Shown piece by piece: positions 1 through 6,237 of a DNA stretch of 13,708 nt. This stretch comes from Planctomycetaceae bacterium (GTDB lineage: Bacteria > Planctomycetota > UBA1135 > GCA-002686595). The stretch spans positions 1-13,708 of the forward strand of contig JABWBL010000035.1 of NCBI GenBank assembly GCA_013360535.1. Reading direction: 5' to 3'. Numbering within the stretch: position 1 is the stretch's first letter; every line of letters begins with the position of its first letter. Position numbers and translations under genes: made by a program. The notes beneath the pieces are model-generated. The model searched no databases. It saw nothing but the letters and a program-made list of their open reading frames with translations, and had not been told where the DNA came from.

Positions 1-992
1 TCGCCGAATGCGCGGGCGCGGGCATCCGCACGATCATGGTGACCGGCGACCATCCGTCGACGGCGCGCGCGATCGCGAGCGAGCTGGGGCTGGGCGGCGG
101 AAAGCCGCGGGTGCTGGCGGGCGACGAGCTCGAGCGCATCGCGCGTGAGGCGCCGGCGGAGCTCGAGCAGGTCGACGTGATCGCACGCGCGGTTCCGAGC
201 CAGAAACTGGCGCTGGTGAGGGCGCTGCAGCGCGCGGGCCACGTCGTGGCGGTCACCGGCGACGGCGTGAACGACGTCCCGGCGCTGCAGGCTTCGGACG
301 TCGGCATCGCGATGGGCACACGCGGTACGCGCAGCGCGCGCGAGGTCGCTTCGATCGTGCTCGCCCAGGACGACTTCGGCGAGATCGTGCACGCCATCCG
401 CGAGGGCCGACAGCTCTTCCGCAACCTGCAGCTCGGCTTCCAGTACCTGCTCCTGATCCACATGCCGCTCGTGCTGTCGGCGGCGATGCTGCCGCTGGGC
501 GGGCACGAGATCGCGTACTTGCCCGTGCACGTCGTCGGGCTCGAGCTGATGATCCATCCGACGGCGCTGCTCGTGTTCCAGGAGCTCGCGCCCGCGGGAC
601 GGCTCGAGCGTGCGCCGCAACGCGCCGCGGGAACGTTCTTCGCGCGCGCGGACTGGGTCGTGATCGTGCTCGCGAGCCTGCTGTTCGCCGCGGGAGTGAT
701 CGGAGCATTTGAGTGGATGCACGCGAGCCATGGCACGGATGCGGCCCGAGCGCTGGCCCTCGCGACGCTCGCGCTCGCCAACATCGCGATCACGATCGCG
801 CTCACCGGACTGCGCCGCCGCAGCGCTCGCATCGTGTCGTTCCTCGTGCTCGTCGCCGCGCTGATCGCGATCGAGTGGCCCGCCGTCGCCAACCTGATCC
901 ACTTGCAAGGCATCGGTCTCGTCGGATGGAGCGTGGCGGCCGGAATCGCGCTCGTCGGAGCGCTGCCGGTGGCCTGGCGTCGCTGGCGTTGA
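1..992 (+). CDS. P-type cation-transporting ATPase, C-terminal part (5' end outside window)
   Basis: This is the end of an integral-membrane ion pump that couples ATP hydrolysis to cation transport. The reading frame is open from the first full codon at 3, so the ATG at 36 is internal. The visible part starts late in the P domain with the MVTGD motif, near residues 12-16. The hinge motif TGDGVNDVPAL follows at 255-287; its two Asp residues coordinate Mg during phosphoryl transfer in this family. About six hydrophobic segments come next, matching TM5-TM10 of P2-like pumps. The phosphorylation motif (DKTGT) and TM4 lie outside the window, so the transported ion cannot be assigned. The predicted TM6 (540-581) reads LELMIHPTALLVFQE and lacks the Asp found there in Ca2+ and Na+/K+ pumps. 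No terminator is evident after the stop. The family call is firm; substrate is unknown. Confidence 0.93.
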   Translation, partial: AECAGAGIRTIMVTGDHPSTARAIASELGLGGGKPRVLAGDELERIAREAPAELEQVDVIARAVPSQKLALVRALQRAGHVVAVTGDGVNDVPALQASDVGIAMGTRGTRSAREVASIVLAQDDFGEIVHAIREGRQLFRNLQLGFQYLLLIHMPLVLSAAMLPLGGHEIAYLPVHVVGLELMIHPTALLVFQELAPAGRLERAPQRAAGTFFARADWVVIVLASLLFAAGVIGAFEWMHASHGTDAARALALATLALANIAITIALTGLRRRSARIVSFLVLVAALIAIEWPAVANLIHLQGIGLVGWSVAAGIALVGALPVAWRRWR

Positions 993-1200
993 AGCAGCGA
1001 GCGCGGACGTGCTCGGCCGGGTGCGGCATCTTGCGCGCCCCTCAGAATGCGCAGGCGAGAAGGATCTCGCGCTGGCAGACTGGCGCGGAAGCGGAGGCAC
1101 CGAGCGACGGGAGCAAAATCCTGCGAACTGGTGCGCAGCCGCCCCCGAACTCCGGCGCAGACCTCTGGTGTCGGTGCGGGCCTTGATGAAGGGTAGCTCC
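993..1200. other. Intergenic gap between the ATPase and malic enzyme genes
   Basis: These 208 bases hold no gene that I can support. A 5-bp hairpin (GCGAG 1055-1059, CTCGC 1066-1070) is visible but has no T run. The malic enzyme ribosome site (AAGGG) lies at 1189-1193. A promoter is expected here, but no clear -35/-10 pair stands out in this GC-rich sequence. Confidence 0.5.
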
Positions 1201-2967
1201 ATGAGCACCCGCCAAATCACTCCCAGCGTGCCTCACAGCAGGAATCAGGACAGCTCGATGGATTACAGCCGCCAGAACGACCAGGCGACCGGCACCCCCT
1301 TCCTCGCGGTGCGCAAGCGCTCGCGCGACTTGCTGCTCGACCCGCTGACCAACAAGGGCACCGGCTTCACGCCGCAGGAGCGCAACACGCTCGGCCTGCA
1401 CGGGCTGCTCCCCACGCACGTCAGCACGATGCCCGAGCAGCTCGAGCGAGCGTGGGAGAACAACCGCGAGTCGAAGTCGCCGCTGGGCAAGTACGTGCAC
1501 CTCGCGACGCTGCAGGATCGCAACGAGGTCCTGTTCTTCCGCCTGCTGCACGAGCACATCGACGAGCTCATGCCGATCGTCTACACGCCGACGGTCGGCG
1601 AGGCTTGCCAGCGCTTCAGCCACATCTACCGCCAAGGGCGCGGCATCTTCGTGGGCTGGGACCAGCGTGGCCACATCGTCGACGTGCTCCGCAACTACCA
1701 CGTCAAGAACGCCAGCGTGATCGTCGTCACCGACGGCGAGCGCATCCTCGGCCTCGGCGACCAGGGCATCGGCGGCATGGGCATCCCGATCGGCAAGCTG
1801 TCGCTGTACACGCTGTGCGCGGGCCTGCCGCCGGAGACGACGGTTCCGATCATGCTCGACGTCGGCACGGACAACGAGGAGCGGCTCGCGGACCCGCTCT
1901 ACCTCGGCCTGCGGCACAAGCGTGTGCGTGGCGACGGCTATCAGGCCTTCATCGACGAGTTCGTCGACGCGGTGACGCGCGTCTGGCCGGGCGCCGTGCT
2001 GCAGTGGGAGGATTTCCTCAAGGAGAACGCGCTGCACCAGCTCGAGCGCTTCCGCAACCGCACGTGCTCGTTCAACGACGACATCCAGGGCACGGCGGCA
2101 GTGACGGTCGCGGGCCTGCTCGCGAGCCTGCGCGTGATCGGCGGCAAGCTCTCCGACCAGCGCCTGCTGCTCGGCGGCGCCGGCGCCTCGGCGCAGGGCA
2201 TCGCCTCGCTGTTCGTCGCCGCGCTGGTCGACGAGGGCGTCAGCGTGCGCGAGGCGCACGAGCGCGTGTACATGGTCGACAGCCACGGCCTCGTGGTCGC
2301 CGATCGCCCGCGCCTCGAGGGCTTCAAGCGCGAATTCGCGCGCGAGCGCGAGGAAATCGCGCGCTGGAAGGTGAAGGACGCGGGCAACGTCAACTTGCTC
2401 GAGGCGATCGAGAACGCGCGGCCGACGCTGCTCGTCGGCACGTCGGCGACGCCGGGCTTCTTCGACGAGCCCGCGGTGCGCGCCATGGGCCGCGTCAACG
2501 CGCGCCCCGTGATCTTCCCGCTCTCGAACCCGACCTCGAAGTGCGAGGTCACGCCCAACGACGCGCTGCGCTGGACCGACGGGCGCGCGCTGGTCGCGAC
2601 CGGCAGCCCGTTCGACCCCGTCGAGCTCGGCGGCAAGCGCTTCCGCATCGGCCAGTGCAACAACAGCTTCATCTTCCCCGGCGTCGGCCTCGGCGCCTGG
2701 GTCGGCAAGCTCGAGCGCATCAGCGACGAGATGTTCCTCGACGCGGCCCACGCGCTCGCCCGCTCCGTCGAATCCTCGGATCTGGCCGAGGGGTCGCTCT
2801 TCCCCCGCCTGACGCGCATCCGCGAGATCTCGAGCGATGTGGCGTGCGCGGTGATCCGCCGCGGCGTGCAGCAGGGTCACGCGCGCGCGAACCTGCTCGA
2901 CGGTCTCGAGGAGCGTGTCCGCGCGGCGATGTGGTTCCCCGACTACCTGCCGTTCCGACCTTCCTGA
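1201..2967 (+). CDS. maeA: NAD-dependent malic enzyme (oxaloacetate-decarboxylating)
   Basis: This cytoplasmic enzyme oxidatively decarboxylates malate to pyruvate and CO2 while reducing NAD(P)+. The 588-residue product matches the large (about 565 aa) MaeA/ME2-type malic enzymes throughout. Visible landmarks are the YTPTVG motif with catalytic Tyr128, the GMGIPIGKL motif with catalytic Lys199, the metal ligands E270, D271 (QWEDF) and D294 (FNDDIQG), and a nucleotide-binding glycine loop GGAGASAQG near residue 325. The spacing of the three metal ligands matches what I recall of the human mitochondrial enzyme. The start at 1201 is chosen for an AAGGG site at 1189-1193. An in-frame ATG at 1258 with AGGA at 1247-1250 is a real alternative and would give 569 aa, closer to the family norm. 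NAD versus NADP preference is inferred from the large-subunit family only. A hairpin terminator follows. Confidence 0.95.
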   Translation: MSTRQITPSVPHSRNQDSSMDYSRQNDQATGTPFLAVRKRSRDLLLDPLTNKGTGFTPQERNTLGLHGLLPTHVSTMPEQLERAWENNRESKSPLGKYVHLATLQDRNEVLFFRLLHEHIDELMPIVYTPTVGEACQRFSHIYRQGRGIFVGWDQRGHIVDVLRNYHVKNASVIVVTDGERILGLGDQGIGGMGIPIGKLSLYTLCAGLPPETTVPIMLDVGTDNEERLADPLYLGLRHKRVRGDGYQAFIDEFVDAVTRVWPGAVLQWEDFLKENALHQLERFRNRTCSFNDDIQGTAAVTVAGLLASLRVIGGKLSDQRLLLGGAGASAQGIASLFVAALVDEGVSVREAHERVYMVDSHGLVVADRPRLEGFKREFAREREEIARWKVKDAGNVNLLEAIENARPTLLVGTSATPGFFDEPAVRAMGRVNARPVIFPLSNPTSKCEVTPNDALRWTDGRALVATGSPFDPVELGGKRFRIGQCNNSFIFPGVGLGAWVGKLERISDEMFLDAAHALARSVESSDLAEGSLFPRLTRIREISSDVACAVIRRGVQQGHARANLLDGLEERVRAAMWFPDYLPFRPS

Positions 2968-2985
2968 CAGGGCCGAGCGCCCCAA

Positions 2986-3034
2986 GACGGCCCGCGCCCC
3001 GCGTTTCCTGCGGTGCGCGGGCCGTCCGCATTTT
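2986..3034 (+). terminator. Hairpin terminator after the malic enzyme gene
   Basis: A perfect 12-bp inverted repeat pairs 2986-2997 (GACGGCCCGCGC) with 3015-3026 (GCGCGGGCCGTC). A further 4-bp inner pairing joins 2999-3002 (CCGC) to 3010-3013 (GCGG). A short T run (TTTT, 3031-3034) follows four bases after the stem. It starts 19 bases past the malic enzyme stop and separates that gene from the cytochrome cluster. The T run is short, so efficiency is uncertain. The AT-richer patch at 3030-3055 just downstream is the most likely place for the cluster's promoter, but I see no convincing -35/-10 pair. Confidence 0.75.
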
Positions 3035-3120
3035 GCAATTTCCTTGTCCGTTCAAGTGCCGACCCGGCCGCGGCCGAAGTCCGCGCGCAAGGTGCCCCGC
3101 GACGTTCGTGGTGCGGCACC

Positions 3121-3149
3121 AGGGGGGAAAGAAGGGAAGAAGGAGGAGA
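3121..3149 (+). promoter_or_regulatory. Purine-only tract with strong Shine-Dalgarno
   Basis: Twenty-nine consecutive purines precede the GTG at 3151 and include AGGAGG at 3141-3146. This supports GTG 3151 as the start of the lipoprotein gene rather than the in-frame ATG at 3013, which lies inside the terminator hairpin region and would bury the signal peptide. Confidence 0.75.
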
Positions 3150-3150
3150 C

Positions 3151-3981
3151 GTGCTGCATCGCAGTCTGTTCGTTTCGTTGGTCTTGGGCCTGCCCGTGGC
3201 GTCGATCGTGACCGGCTGCGCGAGCTTGCCGGGCTTCTCGAGCAGCAAGGACGACGGCCTCGCGCGCGTCGACCAGCTCCTGACCGCGGTCGAGCGTGTG
3301 CAAGCCGAGTCGGTGCTCGCGCGCGAACGCGCCGACGTCGCGCTCGGGACCTTGCGCGAGCTCGTCGCGCCGGAGTTCGACGGTGATCCGCTCGCGGCGC
3401 ACGCGCGGCTCGTGAAGGAGATCGCGGAGGCGCGCAAGCAGACCGAGAAGCTCGAGCTCGCGCTGCCGCCGCTCGAGGACACCGCGCGCAAGGTGTTCCT
3501 CGCCTGGACCGAAGAGTCCGAGACGATCGGCAGCACGCGCCTGCGCCGGCAGAGCCAGGCCCGCATGGCGGCGACCCGGCAGCGGTATGAGGCCGTGCAG
3601 CGCAGCGCGACCGAAGTGCAGATCGCTTGCGAGGCCTTCAACTCGAACCTCGAGGACCACGCGACGTTCCTCGAGCACGACTTCAACGCCGAGTCCGTCG
3701 CCGCGCTCGCCGAGGAGGTCGCGCTGCTCGATGAGCAGTCCGAGGAGCTCGCGCAGCGCGTGGAAGCCTGCGTCGATGCCTCGAAGCTGTACGTCGAGAC
3801 CGCAGCGTTGCGGGGCCAGCTCGCGCAGACCGGCACGGCCGCGAGGCCGGTGACGCAACGTGCGCAGGAAACGACGCCCGCCAAGCGGCGCGCGAAGCAG
3901 CCCGCGACGGCGAAGCTCGCGGAAGAGCCGGCGGACGCTCCGGCGGCAGAGACCAAGCCCGTGGCGCAGAAGGTCGACTAG
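3151..3981 (+). CDS. Outer-membrane-type lipoprotein, DUF2959-like, coiled-coil
   Basis: The product is 276 residues and begins at a GTG preceded by a strong ribosome binding site. It opens with a hydrophobic signal segment ending in a lipobox (IVTGC, lipid-bearing Cys23). Residue +2 after the Cys is Ala, not Asp, which fits sorting to the outer membrane. Residues about 38-225 are charged, heptad-like and probably helical. The pattern in the middle (F-L-A-W near 115, LRRQS, TRQRYE, then FLEHDFNAESVAAL) looks like the DUF2959 family as I recall it; the function of that family is unknown to me. The last 50 residues are Ala/Lys/Pro/Thr-rich and likely disordered. There are no heme motifs. Only 33 bp separate it from the redox fusion gene, so co-transcription is likely. 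A structural or assembly role in the conduit is inference from position. Confidence 0.8.
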   Translation: MLHRSLFVSLVLGLPVASIVTGCASLPGFSSSKDDGLARVDQLLTAVERVQAESVLARERADVALGTLRELVAPEFDGDPLAAHARLVKEIAEARKQTEKLELALPPLEDTARKVFLAWTEESETIGSTRLRRQSQARMAATRQRYEAVQRSATEVQIACEAFNSNLEDHATFLEHDFNAESVAALAEEVALLDEQSEELAQRVEACVDASKLYVETAALRGQLAQTGTAARPVTQRAQETTPAKRRAKQPATAKLAEEPADAPAAETKPVAQKVD

Positions 3982-4014
3982 GTCCACGCTCCGCAGCAGC
4001 GTCGCCCACGACGC

Positions 4015-6237
4015 ATGAGCTGGGTCCTTCTCGCCTGTCTGGTGCTCGCGCTCGGTCTCGCGCTCGCGATGGCCGCGGCGCGACGCACGCAGCTCGCTCG
4101 CATGGCCGCGCGCGTGCACGAACGGGAGCAGGCACTCTCGAGCGGCGCGCGCGAGGCCGTGCTTCAGGAGCCGGTCGTCGACCTGTCGCGTTGCCTGGGC
4201 TGCGGAACGTGCGTGCGGGCTTGCCCCGAAGAGGGCGTGCTCGCGCTCGTGCACGGCCAGGCGCTCGTCGTCAATGCCGCGAGGTGCGTCGGGCATCGCG
4301 CGTGCGAACGGGAGTGTCCCGTGGGCGCGATCCAGGTCGGAATCGCCGGCTTGGCGACGCGGCGCGACGTGCCGAACGTGAGCGAGTCGCTGGAAGCGCT
4401 CGGTACGCCGGGACTGTTCCTCGCCGGGGAAGTCACGGCGCATGCGCTGATCAAGACCGCCATCGAGCACGGCACTGCGGTCGCGGCGGAAGTGGCGCGG
4501 CGCGGCAGGACGGGAGCGAGCGACGAACTCGACTTGTGCATCGTCGGTGTCGGGCCGGCGGGCCTCGCGTGCGCGCTCGAGGCCAAGCGACAAGGACTGC
4601 GCTTCCTCGCGCTCGATCAGGAACTGGCGCCGGGTGGAACCGTCGCGAAGTACCCGCGCCGCAAGCTCGTCGTGATGCAGCCCGTCGAGCTCCCGCTGCA
4701 CGGCACGCTCGACCAGCGCGAGTACACGAAAGAGGAGCTGGTCGAGCTCTGGCAACGCATCGTGAGCGAGCAGCAACTTCCGTTGCGACTGGGTGAGACG
4801 TTCCTCGGTGTCGAGCGCGAGCGCGAGAGCTTCGTCGTCCGCACCGAGCGCGCGAGCTTCCGAGCGCGACAGGTCTGCCTCGCGATCGGACGGCGCGGGT
4901 CGCCGCGGCGACTGGGCGTGAAGGGCGAGGAACTGCCGAAGGTCGCGTACAGCCTGCTCGACGCGCACGGCTTCCAGCGGCGGCGAGTGCTCGTCGTCGG
5001 CGGTGGCGACAGTGCGGTGGAAGCGGCGCTCGCCCTCGCGGAACAGCCGGGCAACGAGGTAACGCTCTCCTACCGCCGCGATTCGTTCTTCCGCCTGCGC
5101 GCGCGCAATGAACAACGACTGCGCGCGAGCGTCGGTGCGAGCCGGCTCGCGTTGCTGATGGCGAGCGACCTGCGCGAGGTGCGCGACGACGCGGTCGAGC
5201 TGGACGTCCGCGAGAGCGGCGAGCCGCGCCGCGTGACGCTCCCCAACGACGACGTGCTCGTGATGGCGGGCGGCACGACGCCGTTCGAGTTGCTCTCGCG
5301 CGTCGGCGTCTCCTTCGACCCCGCCCAGCGCGCCGCGCCGGAGCCGTTCGTCGAATCGGGCCCCGGCCTGGTGCCCGCGCTCGCCGGAGCCTTCGTGCTC
5401 TCGCTGCTCGGCCTCGTCTTCGCGCTGTGGCACGCCGACTACTACTTCCTGCCGACGGCGCTGCGTCCCGAACAGCTCAAGCACGAGCTGCTGCGCCCTG
5501 GCCGCAACCTTGGACTGGCCTTCGCACTCGGCGCCTGCGCATTGATCGTCGTCAACCTGCTGTATCTCGCGCGGCGTCGCTTGCTGCGCGGCTTCCGCTG
5601 GGGCTCGCTGCGCGGTTGGATGAGCGTGCACGTAGGCACGGGCGTGCTCGCGTTCCTGTGTGCGCTGCTGCACGCCGCGATGGCGCCGCGAGACACGGTC
5701 GGCGGTCACGCACTGTGGGGTCTGGCGGTGCTGCTCGTGACGGGTGCGATCGGTCGCTACTTCTACGCCTGGGTCCCGCGCGCGGCGAACGGGCGCGAGC
5801 TCGCCGTCGAGGAACTCCGGCTCCGGCTGGGGAAGCTCGCGGAGCAGTGGGATCGCAGCCACTGGAGCTTCGTCGAGCGGGTCCGGCGCGAGCTCGCACA
5901 GCACATCGACGCGACGCAATGGCGCAGCTCGTTCCTCGCGCGGGTCGTGGCGGTCGTGAAGGGCCGGCGGGAGCTCGAGCGCGCGCTGCAGCTCGTCGCG
6001 GCGGAAGGGCGAAGCGCCAACGTGCCGCAGGCGCGCATCCACGAGACGCTGGAGCTCGCTCGCGTCGCGTGGCGAACGTCGCTCGCCGCCGCGCACCTCG
6101 AGGACTTGCGCGCGGTGATCGAGAGCTGGCGCTACCTGCACCGCTGGGTGGCGGTGCTCGTGCTCCTGCTGATCGCGCTGCACGTCCTGTACGTGCTCGC
6201 TTACGGCTCGTCGTCGATCGGGAGCTTCGCTGGATGA
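4015..6237 (+). CDS. Inner-membrane ferredoxin / FAD-NAD(P) oxidoreductase / cytochrome b fusion
   Basis: This 740-residue protein joins three electron-carrier modules. An N-terminal TM helix (2-20) is followed by a two-cluster ferredoxin domain with C60-x2-C63-x2-C66-x3-C70-P and C91-x2-H94-x2-C97-x3-C101-P; His94 sits where a Cys is usual. Residues 172-425 form a thioredoxin-reductase-like flavoprotein with an FAD glycine loop (GVGPAG, from 178) and a NAD(P) loop (GGGDSAVE, 329-336), but no CxxC redox pair. Five further TM segments lie near 450-475, 498-518, 535-556, 563-588 and 707-728. H539/H553 and H709/H723 are each 14 residues apart on two helices, as in two-heme membrane cytochromes b. 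Positive charges place the FAD/Fe-S head in the cytoplasm. It overlaps the next gene by ATGA. No clear ribosome site precedes ATG 4015. The likely role is moving electrons between NAD(P)H/ferredoxin and periplasmic cytochromes; direction is unknown. Confidence 0.88.
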   Translation: MSWVLLACLVLALGLALAMAAARRTQLARMAARVHEREQALSSGAREAVLQEPVVDLSRCLGCGTCVRACPEEGVLALVHGQALVVNAARCVGHRACERECPVGAIQVGIAGLATRRDVPNVSESLEALGTPGLFLAGEVTAHALIKTAIEHGTAVAAEVARRGRTGASDELDLCIVGVGPAGLACALEAKRQGLRFLALDQELAPGGTVAKYPRRKLVVMQPVELPLHGTLDQREYTKEELVELWQRIVSEQQLPLRLGETFLGVERERESFVVRTERASFRARQVCLAIGRRGSPRRLGVKGEELPKVAYSLLDAHGFQRRRVLVVGGGDSAVEAALALAEQPGNEVTLSYRRDSFFRLRARNEQRLRASVGASRLALLMASDLREVRDDAVELDVRESGEPRRVTLPNDDVLVMAGGTTPFELLSRVGVSFDPAQRAAPEPFVESGPGLVPALAGAFVLSLLGLVFALWHADYYFLPTALRPEQLKHELLRPGRNLGLAFALGACALIVVNLLYLARRRLLRGFRWGSLRGWMSVHVGTGVLAFLCALLHAAMAPRDTVGGHALWGLAVLLVTGAIGRYFYAWVPRAANGRELAVEELRLRLGKLAEQWDRSHWSFVERVRRELAQHIDATQWRSSFLARVVAVVKGRRELERALQLVAAEGRSANVPQARIHETLELARVAWRTSLAAAHLEDLRAVIESWRYLHRWVAVLVLLLIALHVLYVLAYGSSSIGSFAG

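Noticed and set aside
993..1200. Possible riboswitch or small RNA before the malic enzyme
   Set aside because: Only a weak 5-bp hairpin is visible and no conserved riboswitch motif. No tRNA, rRNA, CRISPR or insertion-sequence signature was seen anywhere in the window.
3030..3060. Possible promoter (TTGCAA near 3033) for the cytochrome operon
   Set aside because: No acceptable -10 element at the right spacing; only the AT-richer composition supports it.
5427..6233. N-terminal extension of the 23-heme cytochrome frame
   Set aside because: It runs inside the fusion gene in another frame and its translation is Arg/Ala-rich. The ATG at 6234 gives a hydrophobic N-terminus and an ATGA overlap.
4015..6237. 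Calling the flavoprotein a thioredoxin reductase
   Set aside because: The fold motifs match, but the CxxC redox pair is missing and the protein carries ferredoxin and membrane heme modules.
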